From: Clostridia bacterium
GTDB taxonomy: Bacteria > Bacillota_A > Clostridia > Christensenellales > UBA1242
Reading direction: 5' to 3'
NCBI GenBank assembly: GCA_017454425.1
Contig: JAFTCZ010000043.1
Coordinates: forward strand, 1 to 13,109
DNA: 13,109 bases
The notes beneath the pieces were generated by a model. The model was not told where the DNA came from and ran no database searches. It saw only the letters and a list, made by a program, of their open reading frames with translations. The position numbers and the translations under genes were made by a program. This document shows, piece after piece, positions 6,105-13,109 of this stretch; positions within the stretch are counted from its first letter, which is position 1, and every line of letters starts with the position of its first letter.

Positions 6105-6246
6105 TTTTACCTCTTTTTTGTTTTGTCTTAATAATTTTATGAGTTTATCTGCAAGGTTATGCATACAGTTTGTGATTTATCCCTTTAAGGGGTTATTATG
6201 TGGGCTTTTATTGGCAATAATTATGCAAAAAATCATACCAAATTAA

Positions 6247-6275
6247 TTGACGAAAACCGATTTGTATTATATAAT
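6247..6275 (+). promoter_or_regulatory. Promoter of secDF
   Basis: TTGACG (6247-6252) and a perfect TATAAT (6270-6275) with a 17-bp spacer lie about 30 bp upstream of secD. The rest of the gap 6105-6246 carries the 5' side of the divergent membrane-protein gene and a short GC-rich palindrome (CCCTTTAAGGGG, 6181-6192) of unknown meaning. Confidence 0.85.
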
Positions 6276-6304
6276 GATTAGTAACTTTGGAAGGAGCAAA
6301 TTTA

Positions 6305-7588
6305 ATGAATAAACCAACAGCAATTAAAAGATTTGTTTTGACTATTGTGTTTGTGGCTATTGGCTTTGTATTGACATTTTGTCAATTTAATATTCCATTT
6401 ACCAACTACACATACAACGGTTTTGTCAATTCTATCAAATTGGGCCTTGACTTAAAGGGTGGTGTGCTGGCTGTGTATGAGGCAAGTGAGCTCGAGTCAT
6501 CAGAGATTAATTTTGATGATGCCCTTGAGGCAACCCGCACTCGTTTGTATGCGTTAATTACTCAAGACTATACCGAGGCACAAGTTTCTATCCAACAGGG
6601 CAACCGTATTCGTGTTGAAGTTCCTGATGTATCTGATCCTGAACAAATTTTTGATAGCATAGGTAAGCCTGCAAAATTAGAGTTTAAGCTTGAAAACAGC
6701 GTAGAGGCCGAAGCAATCTTAACAGGTAGCAACATCAACAATGTATATGCAAGTTATAACAACCAAGATGGTGAATGGGGTGTGTCAGTTGTTTTTGACG
6801 CAGAAGGTAAACAAATTTTTGCCGAAACAACAAGTGCACATGTTGGCGACAGTTTGTATATTTTTGTCAATAACGAACTTATTAGTTCACCAACCATTAA
6901 AGAAGCCATTTCTGGTGGCTCTACATTTATTAGTGGAAGTTATACTCAACAAACAGCTGAACAATTTGCAACACAAATTATGAGTGGTACATTTAGTGTT
7001 AATTTAACATTGCTTGAAAACAGCATAATCAGTGCAACACTGGGTGAAAATGCGCTTAAATATAGTTTGATTGCGGGAATTGTTGGATTATTACTTATCT
7101 TTATATTTATGATTTGGCGTTATCGCATAATGGGAGTTATTGCATCTAGTTCTTTGTGTGTTTATGTATTGTTAATGCTATTCTTCTTGCAAGCAATTCC
7201 TGGCGTACAATTAACACTTGCTGGTATTGCTGGTATTATACTTTCTGTTGGTATGGCAATAGACGGAAACATAATAGTGTTCGAGCGTATTCGCGAAGAA
7301 TATGCTATGGGTAAGCGCATAGAAGGTTCTATTAAATCTGGTTTTAGGCGTGCAACACCATCAATTCTTGACTCAAACATTACAACAATTATTGCTGCTA
7401 TTATTTTGTGGATATTTGGAACTGGTTCTATTCAAGGTTTTGCAATTACACTGCTTATTGGCCTTGTATTAAGTGTGTTTAATAGTTTGGTTCTCAGTCG
7501 TGGTTTCTTGGCTTTGTATTATCCATTTAATAGCACAAAGCCAAAAATTTATGGGCTGTCAAGGGAGGTGAGTGCAAATGCAAAATAG
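6305..7588 (+). CDS. secD: Protein translocase subunit SecD
   Basis: SecD is the RND-type membrane protein that, with SecF, uses the proton gradient to pull proteins out of the Sec channel on the outer face of the membrane. The start is ATG 6305, 8 nt after AAGGAG; an in-frame TTG at 6287 would overlap that site. The 427-aa product has an N-terminal helix (about 9-28), the conserved LGLDLKGG (47-54), a short extracytoplasmic region, and five further membrane helices from about 253 to 405. GMAIDGNIIVFERIREE (316-332), with D320, is the signature of the proton-relay helix. The shortened P1 domain is usual in Firmicutes. Its end overlaps the secF start by 11 bp. Confidence 0.96.
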   Translation: MNKPTAIKRFVLTIVFVAIGFVLTFCQFNIPFTNYTYNGFVNSIKLGLDLKGGVLAVYEASELESSEINFDDALEATRTRLYALITQDYTEAQVSIQQGNRIRVEVPDVSDPEQIFDSIGKPAKLEFKLENSVEAEAILTGSNINNVYASYNNQDGEWGVSVVFDAEGKQIFAETTSAHVGDSLYIFVNNELISSPTIKEAISGGSTFISGSYTQQTAEQFATQIMSGTFSVNLTLLENSIISATLGENALKYSLIAGIVGLLLIFIFMIWRYRIMGVIASSSLCVYVLLMLFFLQAIPGVQLTLAGIAGIILSVGMAIDGNIIVFERIREEYAMGKRIEGSIKSGFRRATPSILDSNITTIIAAIILWIFGTGSIQGFAITLLIGLVLSVFNSLVLSRGFLALYYPFNSTKPKIYGLSREVSANAK

Positions 7589-8564
7589 ATTTAAGAACTT
7601 TAATGCAAGTCGTTATACAAAATATTTTTTATCATTTAGTTTAACCTTTTTGTTGATAGGCGCAATCCTTTTATGTATTTTTGGTTTTAACCTAGGTATG
7701 GACTTTACTGGCGGAAGCACTTATGAAGTTGCAGTTGGTGATATAACTACTGCCGAATATGATACATTAAAACAAAATTTGGGAACTGTTGTTTCAAATG
7801 AGGGCGTATCTTACACAATTTCTACAAAAGATGCTGGTGCTGATAAGGTGATGGAAATTAAGTGTCAAACACAAGATGAGGTTGTTCAGCAGACAATTTT
7901 TGACAACCTGACCGCTGCCACAACTTATTCTGTTACCTCTACTGGTTTTCAGGGTGCAACAACAACAGGTGAAACACTTACAAGTGCATTTATTGCAATC
8001 TTTTTGGCCCTAGTTGCAATGCTTATTTATATTGCCATTCGCTTTGAGTTAATTAGTGGTGTTGCTGCACTTGTGGCACTTATGCATGATGTATTGATGA
8101 TGTGTGCTTTTGTTGTATTGTGCCGAATTGAAATTAATGCTTCATTTGTTGCTGCAATTATTACTATTCTTGGTTATTCTATCAACAACACAATTATCAT
8201 ATTTGACCGCATCAGAGAGAATAATAAAATGCCAGATTTGCAAAAAGTGATGCCAAAAGATTTGGCAGATTTGTCAGTAAGGCAAACAATGAGGCGTACA
8301 ATTAATACTGCACTTACAACCATATTTGCTATTGTTTTATTGGCAATTATTGGTGTGCCATCAATGCGTCAATTTGTATTGCCAATATTAATTGGCTTGA
8401 TTGTTGGTACTTATTCTAGTATCTTCATATCACCACAGTTATGGTCATTCTTGATATCAAGGTCAAAAAAACTTGACAAAAAACGCATGCAAAAGAGAGA
8501 TGGTGATTCTCGTGTCACTGCAAACACAAATGTAGTAGAGGCCGAGGCTACACCTATTCAATAA
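7578..8564 (+). CDS. secF: Protein translocase subunit SecF
   Basis: SecF is the partner of SecD in the proton-driven export motor. The start is ATG 7578, 7 nt after GGGAGGTG; an in-frame GTG at 7572 lies too close to that site. The 328-aa protein has an N-terminal membrane helix (about 17-38), the family hallmark GMDFTGG just after it, a small extracytoplasmic domain, and five more helices including YSINNTIIIFDRIRENN, the counterpart of the SecD helix-4 signature. It overlaps secD by 11 bp, so translation is coupled. secD and secF are separate genes here, whereas in Bacillus subtilis they are fused. The C-terminal tail is basic and then polar. Confidence 0.96.
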   Translation: MQNRFKNFNASRYTKYFLSFSLTFLLIGAILLCIFGFNLGMDFTGGSTYEVAVGDITTAEYDTLKQNLGTVVSNEGVSYTISTKDAGADKVMEIKCQTQDEVVQQTIFDNLTAATTYSVTSTGFQGATTTGETLTSAFIAIFLALVAMLIYIAIRFELISGVAALVALMHDVLMMCAFVVLCRIEINASFVAAIITILGYSINNTIIIFDRIRENNKMPDLQKVMPKDLADLSVRQTMRRTINTALTTIFAIVLLAIIGVPSMRQFVLPILIGLIVGTYSSIFISPQLWSFLISRSKKLDKKRMQKRDGDSRVTANTNVVEAEATPIQ

Positions 8565-8571
8565 AAAAATA

Positions 8572-8605
8572 TGGCCTTCCTACAAAGCGATGGGAAGGTC
8601 ATTTT
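8572..8605 (+). terminator. Hairpin between secF and recJ
   Basis: TGGCCTTCC (8572-8580) pairs with GGAAGGTCA (8593-8601), with one G-U pair and a 12-nt loop, followed by only four T residues. On the minus strand it is followed by a longer T run, but no gene lies there to be terminated. It may be a weak terminator or attenuator ahead of recJ; the recJ ribosome binding site begins 5 nt after the T run. Confidence 0.55.
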
Positions 8606-8621
8606 GATAAAGGAGGAGAAA

Positions 8622-11018
8622 ATGCAATTTCATCAAACATTTCAGTTTCAAAAAATAGATGAGAAAGCCTTGAATTATGTTTGTCAAAAATATAATTTGC
8701 CAAAGCATGTTGCGCAAATTATGCTTATGCGCGGAATTGATAATGATGAAAAAATATATAATTTTCTTCATCCAAACATCAATCAATTGAACAATCCTTT
8801 TGAATTTAAGGATATGCAAGAAGTAACAAAACGCATCAAAAAGGCAATTGAAGATAAAGAACGAGTTGTTATTTTTGGTGATTATGATGTAGATGGTATC
8901 ACATCTACATACATATTAAAAGATTATTTCTTAACACAAGGGTTGCAAGTTAATACCTTTTTGCCAAATCGCTATAGCGATGGTTATGGCCTAACAATAC
9001 AATCAATAAACAAAGTCATAAATGATTTTGCTCCTCAACTTATCATTACCGTAGATTGTGGAATTAGTTCGAAAAACGAAGTAGAATATCTTCGCTTAAA
9101 GGGCGTTGATGTAATAATAACAGACCATCACGAATGCCCAGATGATTTGCCAAATTGTCTTATCTTGGACGCAAAAAAACCGGGAGAAAGTTATCCCTTT
9201 GCAGAACTATGCGGAGCAGGTGTTGCTTTTAAGTTGGTAGAAGCACTTGCGGGGCGTGATTTTGCACAAAAATATTTGCCTGTTGCGGCACTTGCAACAG
9301 TTTCGGACATAGTTCCGCTTGTAGATGAAAACAGGGCAATTGTTGCCTTGGGGTTGTCAAAAGGGCTTGATGCCTATCCTTTGGGCATAGCCATGCTTGC
9401 AAAAGAATTAAAGATAAAGGGTAAACTTACAAGTCAAGATGTAAGTTTTAAGATTGCTCCAAAACTAAACGCTTCGGGCCGTATGGGAGATGCCAATCAC
9501 AGCTTGCAATTATATATTGAAACAAACAAGACCAAACTTAATCAAATGATAAGGCAGCTTATTGATTACAATACTGACCGTCAGGAACTTTGCAATATTG
9601 CTTATGAAGACTGTGTTAGGGCCATAAAAGATGTTAATTTGGCAGACCGAAAAGCAATTATTTTGTCTAGCGAGCGTTGGAATATAGGAATACTTGGTAT
9701 TGTTGCTGCCCGCATTGTTGAAGAGTACAACAGGCCAACCTTTTTGCTCGCAAAAGAAGGTGATGAGTACAAAGGGTCTTGCCGTAGTGTAGAAAATATG
9801 GATGTACACGCTGTATTGTCGCAAATGGATACCAAACTGTTAACAAGTTTTGGTGGTCACACAATGGCTGGTGGAATGACCGTTCCGGCAGATAAAATTG
9901 AAGTTTTTAAGAACGAACTAGAGCGCGTGGTCGAGCGTATGTATCCAGCAGACTTTTTTGTACCATCTTATGAATATGACCTAAAAGTTGATATTCACAG
10001 TATTGATACGCAATTTATAAAATCTTTTGAGGTTCTAGAGCCCGTAGGATGTCAAAACCCAGCCCCTCGATTTTGTGTTGATTTTGATAAAGTTTTGGTG
10101 GCCCCAATGAAAAACAATCCAACACATTTGACAATCCAACTTCCAAATTTAACTTTGCTTGCTTTTAATGGTGCAAAGCAGTTTAATTTAATTAGTCAAA
10201 GTTCACAAAAGTCTGCTATTATCGAATTGCAAACTGATGAATTTAGGGGTGTTGTATCAAACAAGGGTATTATAAAACAATTAAAACTTGATAGTATTCC
10301 TAATATTGGTATTGATCGTGTAGGCGGAGAATATATCAAACAATTAGCGCTGCCAAGTGGGCAAAAGCCAAAATTTACAAATTATGATAAAAACAATATT
10401 AACGACTTGCTTGCTAGTTTTGGTCAATCTAAATATGGTACCTTAATTATTGCAAATACTTTGCAGGGATACAGAGATTTTGTAGAAAACAACAGATTCA
10501 AACAAAACTTGGTTTGTTATGACTATTTGTATTTGTCAAATGTAAATGGCTATAATGCTATTTGTATGTGCCCAAGCCTTAACAATGACTTTAGCAATTT
10601 TAACAACATTGTTTTGCTTGATGGGGTGTTAGACGAAGCATACCTAATTTATCTTAATCAAAAAAGCAATGCGTGCATATATGTTCCGCAAAATGTTCCT
10701 TTTATTTATGCACCATTTCAAAGTATAGATATTTCTCGCAAGGTGTTTGCCGAATATTTTAATATTTTCAAACGCGCAATAAAAGCAGACCTTGTTGCGT
10801 TTGATGATTATAATTATTTTAATAAACTAAAGCGTACCGAACACAACATCAATTATGTCGAGTTTGTTGCTTGTCTAGAAACTTTTGTAGAGCTTGGTTT
10901 TATAAAAGTAAATGATGAATTAACCAATTATAAATTACAACTTGCGGTATCAACAAGCGCACCACTTGATAGTTCAAGATTTTATAACAAGCTTCAATTA
11001 ATAATGAAAACATATTAA
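8622..11018 (+). CDS. recJ: Single-stranded-DNA-specific exonuclease RecJ
   Basis: RecJ is a DHH-superfamily 5'-to-3' exonuclease that degrades single strands in RecF-pathway recombination, mismatch and base-excision repair. The ATG at 8622 follows an excellent AAGGAGGAG; an in-frame ATG at 8571 lies inside the preceding hairpin and has no such site. The 798-aa product is close to the Bacillus length. Catalytic motifs are intact: FGDYDVDG (85-92), VDCGIS (144-149), DHH (168-170), the LNASGRMGD segment (282-290), and DHHA1 GGHTMAGG (411-418). An OB-like domain follows (about 440-560), then a long Firmicutes-type C-terminal domain ending in PLDSSRFYNKLQLIMKTY. It is 9 bp from the next gene, so probably in one operon with it. 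Confidence 0.95.
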   Translation: MQFHQTFQFQKIDEKALNYVCQKYNLPKHVAQIMLMRGIDNDEKIYNFLHPNINQLNNPFEFKDMQEVTKRIKKAIEDKERVVIFGDYDVDGITSTYILKDYFLTQGLQVNTFLPNRYSDGYGLTIQSINKVINDFAPQLIITVDCGISSKNEVEYLRLKGVDVIITDHHECPDDLPNCLILDAKKPGESYPFAELCGAGVAFKLVEALAGRDFAQKYLPVAALATVSDIVPLVDENRAIVALGLSKGLDAYPLGIAMLAKELKIKGKLTSQDVSFKIAPKLNASGRMGDANHSLQLYIETNKTKLNQMIRQLIDYNTDRQELCNIAYEDCVRAIKDVNLADRKAIILSSERWNIGILGIVAARIVEEYNRPTFLLAKEGDEYKGSCRSVENMDVHAVLSQMDTKLLTSFGGHTMAGGMTVPADKIEVFKNELERVVERMYPADFFVPSYEYDLKVDIHSIDTQFIKSFEVLEPVGCQNPAPRFCVDFDKVLVAPMKNNPTHLTIQLPNLTLLAFNGAKQFNLISQSSQKSAIIELQTDEFRGVVSNKGIIKQLKLDSIPNIGIDRVGGEYIKQLALPSGQKPKFTNYDKNNINDLLASFGQSKYGTLIIANTLQGYRDFVENNRFKQNLVCYDYLYLSNVNGYNAICMCPSLNNDFSNFNNIVLLDGVLDEAYLIYLNQKSNACIYVPQNVPFIYAPFQSIDISRKVFAEYFNIFKRAIKADLVAFDDYNYFNKLKRTEHNINYVEFVACLETFVELGFIKVNDELTNYKLQLAVSTSAPLDSSRFYNKLQLIMKTY

Positions 11019-11027
11019 AGGTGACAA

Positions 11028-12221
11028 ATGGCACGATTAAGATTACCAAAAAATCCTGCTCTTTCAAAGGATTATACTAAAAACCCGTGGACGCCCCAAA
11101 CTGCCGTATACAATCCACTTGCTTATGCGCAGTCTATATTAAAAAAGGGCGTGCCACTAGATAATTTGCGTGATTATCTTTTTTTAGAGACACATTTGGA
11201 TAGAAGAAAGGCTGATTTGTTGACAAGAACACTCAAACAACAAGGGCGCATAGTAAAAAATGATAATGAAGTTATGATGACAATAAACATTCCTTTTTGT
11301 GCTTGGCGTTGCTTTAATTGCAAGCGAGTGATGTATCAATTGTCAAAAAGTGAAGATATTTATAGTTATTATTATGATAATTTGATGCGCGAGGTAGAAC
11401 TTGCGCGACAAATTGTTGCAAAAAAATGCTATATTGTCAAAAGTGTTTATTATATGGGCAATCTTTTGGCATTGGATAATGAAAGAATGGAGCGTTTGCT
11501 TGCTACATCTGCATTTTCATTTTCCGAAACATGCGTTGAAATTGGCAATCCTGCCTTCGTAACACGCGAAAAACTTGCCATTCTTAAGAAGTATCGCGTA
11601 ACCAGATTGATATTTAATGCTTTGACATTTAATTTAGTTAGTTTGCGAAAGTTGTGTCGCAGGTTTGAATTTAACGATTTTTACGAAGCATACAAACTGG
11701 TGGCAGAGTTTGGGTTTGATGTAAACATTGAATTGGCAGTTGGAATGATGGAAGAAAAAACCCTGCAGGTTAAACGAAATATTCAACTTGCAATAGATTT
11801 GGGGGCAACAAATATTGACCTTTATGTTCGAGGGTGCCCATTTAGCCCCGAAGAGCTGCCGCTAATTGACCCAAAAAAAATTGCTGATTTAAGAAAAACC
11901 CTAGAAACAGTTTATGATTTTATGATAGATAATGGTTACGAGCCATATTTTGTTTATAACACCGAGATAGAACATGGGTGTTTTGAAAATGTGGGTTATA
12001 CCATACCAAACAAAAAGTGTTGTTACTTTGAAGACAAAGTGCAAGGCATATCCACAATAATTGGTTGTGGTACAAATGCTACAAGTATTTTGGTCAAAAA
12101 CTTGCACAATCAGCGCACGCTGATCACCAATCCATATGATATTGGGCAATATATACTAGGAATAGAAGAGTATTTGGATAAAAAGAGAAAGTTTTTTGGA
12201 TATGACTTTACAAACAAATAA
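11028..12221 (+). CDS. hemZ: HemZ-like radical SAM protein with eroded SAM-binding motifs
   Basis: The family is the HemN/HemZ coproporphyrinogen dehydrogenase-like radical SAM proteins. Support: IPFCAWRCFNC (88-98) holds the CX3CX2C cluster cysteines C91, C95, C98; VEIGNPAFVTREKLAILKK matches the HemZ VEAGRPDTITREKL block, keeping E171; and ENVGYTIPNKKCCYF matches the HemZ-specific ENVGY block near the C-terminus. Several motifs are degraded. GGGTPT is replaced by MGNLLAL (143-149), the NPQTFN-type motif reads FNALTFN (Gln to Leu at 199), and DLIAGLPGE reads ELAVGMMEE (235-243). The N-terminus is also shorter than in HemZ (397 versus about 500 aa overall). Enzyme activity on coproporphyrinogen is doubtful; it may have a changed or non-SAM role. 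A recJ-proximal position agrees with hemZ in related bacteria, though apt and relA are missing between them. Confidence 0.8.
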   Translation: MARLRLPKNPALSKDYTKNPWTPQTAVYNPLAYAQSILKKGVPLDNLRDYLFLETHLDRRKADLLTRTLKQQGRIVKNDNEVMMTINIPFCAWRCFNCKRVMYQLSKSEDIYSYYYDNLMREVELARQIVAKKCYIVKSVYYMGNLLALDNERMERLLATSAFSFSETCVEIGNPAFVTREKLAILKKYRVTRLIFNALTFNLVSLRKLCRRFEFNDFYEAYKLVAEFGFDVNIELAVGMMEEKTLQVKRNIQLAIDLGATNIDLYVRGCPFSPEELPLIDPKKIADLRKTLETVYDFMIDNGYEPYFVYNTEIEHGCFENVGYTIPNKKCCYFEDKVQGISTIIGCGTNATSILVKNLHNQRTLITNPYDIGQYILGIEEYLDKKRKFFGYDFTNK

Positions 12222-12235
12222 TTGTATGCTATAAT
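12207..12235 (+). promoter_or_regulatory. Promoter of rpsO
   Basis: TTTACA (12207-12212) and a perfect TATAAT (12230-12235) have a 17-bp spacer, and TGC just before the -10 box makes it an extended -10. The -35 lies inside the end of the HemZ-like gene. The predicted start is near 12242, giving a leader of about 75 nt. Confidence 0.85.
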
Positions 12236-12241
12236 AAACGC

Positions 12242-12315
12242 GTACCATTTACAGAGATTTGCGACTGATCCGTGCTTTTCCCTGTTGATGGCAAATATTT
12301 ATTGGAGGATTAGTG
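12242..12315 (+). ncRNA. rpsO leader, candidate S15 autoregulatory structure
   Basis: The roughly 75-nt leader has two possible helices in crossed order. ACAGAG (12251-12256) pairs with CCCTGT (12280-12285), with one mismatch, and ATTTGC (12257-12262) pairs with GCAAAT (12291-12296). Together they would form an H-type pseudoknot ending 7 nt before the GGAGG ribosome binding site (12304-12308). S15 is known to repress its own mRNA through structured leaders in several bacterial groups. Whether this leader matches a known type was not testable here. Confidence 0.45.
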
Positions 12316-12567
12316 ATGATAGCAAAGAAAGAAATTATCGCTCAATACCAACGCAAAGAGGGTGACACAGGTTCTACAGAAGTGCAAATTGCTTTGCTTA
12401 CTGCAAGAATTAAAGAATTGACCGAGCACTTAAAGGTGCACACTCATGACAATCACACCCGCAAAGGACTTACTCGTTTGGTTAGCAAGCGCCGAGCATT
12501 GCTTAACTACTTGCAAAAAACCGACCTCGAGGGGTACAGGGCGTTGAGAACAAAATTGGGTATCTAA
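12316..12567 (+). CDS. rpsO: 30S ribosomal protein S15
   Basis: S15 is a primary 16S rRNA-binding protein that organises the central domain of the small subunit. The start is ATG 12316, 7 nt after GGAGG; an in-frame GTG at 12313 is too close to it. The 83-aa product has the signature [19 protein letters not shown], the conserved [11 protein letters not shown] rRNA-contact segment and [13 protein letters not shown]. It is slightly shorter than the usual 88-89 aa: the N-terminus lacks several residues before EIIAQYQ, and the C-terminus ends at LGI without the usual basic tail. It is a single-gene unit with its own promoter, leader and terminator. In B. subtilis pnpA follows rpsO, but it does not here. 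Confidence 0.97.
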   Translation: MIAKKEIIAQYQRKEGDTGSTEVQIALLTARIKELTEHLKVHTHDNHTRKGLTRLVSKRRALLNYLQKTDLEGYRALRTKLGI

Positions 12568-12577
12568 CTCAACATAC

Positions 12578-12606
12578 AAAAGGACATACTTGATATGTTC
12601 TTTTTT
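12578..12606 (+). terminator. Intrinsic terminator of rpsO
   Basis: AAAAGGACATA pairs with TATGTTCTTTT (one G-U pair) around a CTTGA loop, and a run of six T residues follows the C at 12600. It lies 11 bp after the rpsO stop. Confidence 0.85.
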
Positions 12607-12627
12607 GTTTTTGTTTTGGCATATAAT
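12598..12627 (+). promoter_or_regulatory. Promoter of the deacetylase-like gene
   Basis: A perfect TATAAT (12622-12627) lies 14 bp upstream of the next start codon. The best -35 is weak (TTCTTT, 12598-12603, 18-bp spacer) and overlaps the rpsO terminator. The short leader still holds a GTGAGGT ribosome binding site. Confidence 0.55.
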
Positions 12628-12641
12628 ACTGTGAGGTATTT

Positions 12642-13109
12642 ATGAATAAATCACATTTTTATATGTTATTATCAAACGGGTTAATAGCAATTATGTTATT
12701 ATCCTTAAGCGTTTTGACTTTTGTAGACCCAATAAAAAGTGTTGTGATGGAAAATGTTTACAAAGTTTATTACAATGGTGACACAACAAAAGCAAATGTT
12801 AGTTTGATGTTTAATGTTTATTGGGGGAATGAATATTTAGATGGCATATTAAAAGTTCTAGACGAAAATGAAATTCATACCACCTTTTTTGTGGGCGGTA
12901 TTTGGGTAGAAAAATATAGTGAAGAATTTGCAAAAATTGTAAATGCAGGGCACGAAATAGGCAATCATGGATATTTTCACAAATCTCATGATGTTTTGAA
13001 TTATCAGCAAAATCAAGATGAAATTATGTCGACACACAAATTGGTAAAAAATTTATGTGGAATAAATATGAGTCTATTTGCACCACCAAGCGGGGCATAT
13101 AATGACACC
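12642..13109 (+). CDS. Polysaccharide deacetylase-fold protein (NodB/CE4), 3' end missing
   Basis: The first 156 codons are present and the frame is open to the window end. The ATG follows GTGAGGT. Residues about 6-28 form a hydrophobic anchor or signal peptide (FYMLLSNGLIAIMLLSLSVL), placing the rest outside the membrane. The NodB fold begins at VSLMFNVYWGNEY (53-65), followed by TTFFVGG (80-86), GHEIGNHGYFH (103-113) and FAPPSGAYN (146-154). The metal-binding histidines H109 and H113 are present, but motif 1, normally TFDD, reads MFNVYW, with Asn58 at the catalytic-base position and no second Asp. I recall clostridial subfamilies with a similar INVAWG-type motif, so this may be family-typical. 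YlxY, also of this fold, lies near rpsO in B. subtilis, which supports orthology loosely. Confidence 0.85.
   Translation, partial: MNKSHFYMLLSNGLIAIMLLSLSVLTFVDPIKSVVMENVYKVYYNGDTTKANVSLMFNVYWGNEYLDGILKVLDENEIHTTFFVGGIWVEKYSEEFAKIVNAGHEIGNHGYFHKSHDVLNYQQNQDEIMSTHKLVKNLCGINMSLFAPPSGAYNDT

Noticed and set aside
6105..6164. 20-residue N-terminal extension of the TIGR04086-type protein
   Set aside because: The upstream ATG has no ribosome binding site, while the ATG at 6104 has a GAGGT site at proper spacing.
8893..8900. A TGGTATCA match inside recJ resembling the int repeats
   Set aside because: It is a single copy inside a conserved recJ motif (VDGITS) far from the element, so it is a chance match.
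12313..12315. GTG start for rpsO
   Set aside because: It is only 4 nt from GGAGG; the ATG three bases later has normal spacing.

Overview
The window reads as a chromosomal segment of a low-GC Gram-positive bacterium of the Clostridia/Firmicutes type, probably an uncultured anaerobe. Support for this is AT-rich DNA, strong GGAGG-type ribosome binding sites, sigma-A promoters with 17-bp spacers, T-rich intrinsic terminators, CCA-encoding tRNA genes, ruvC-ruvA-ruvB together, and a yajC/secDF/recJ/HemZ-like/rpsO gene order related to clostridial genomes. TGA is used as a stop, so this is not a mycoplasma-type code. The lineage is inference.

Region 1 (1 to about 2304) is the right-hand end of an integrated element (prophage or integrative conjugative element). 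A leftward operon (84-aa Cro/HTH-like protein, 52-aa unknown, truncated third gene) diverges from a rightward operon (117-aa XRE-family repressor, 400-aa tyrosine recombinase). The 154-bp gap between them has a near-consensus leftward promoter, an extended -10 rightward promoter, and inverted copies of TTTTGGGTAA at both, like a lysogeny switch. The integrase gene ends about 100 bp from the 3' end of a tRNA-Leu gene, the probable attachment site. Pairs of TTGAYACCA repeats at the start and end of int may be integrase or excisionase binding sites.

Region 2 (2305-2709) is a leftward tRNA operon, Val(TAC)-Gly(GCC)-Cys(GCA)-Leu(TAA), with its own promoter and a hairpin terminator lying between tRNA-Leu and int.

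Region 3 (2792-5022) is the ruvCAB operon for Holliday-junction branch migration and resolution. Region 4 (5059-8605) holds the accessory Sec genes: yajC, then a convergent small membrane-protein gene of the TIGR04086/YrzE type, then secD and secF as separate, overlapping genes with their own promoter. Region 5 (8622-12221) has recJ followed closely by a HemZ-like radical SAM gene whose Fe-S cysteines are intact but whose SAM-binding motifs have eroded. Region 6 (12207-13109) has rpsO with its own promoter, a structured leader and a terminator, then the start of a membrane-anchored polysaccharide-deacetylase-fold gene that runs off the window.

I see no CRISPR array, insertion sequence or convincing wholly new system. 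The most interesting items are the eroded HemZ-like protein, the paired repeats at int, the N-terminal extension of the integrase, and a possible pseudoknot in the rpsO leader.
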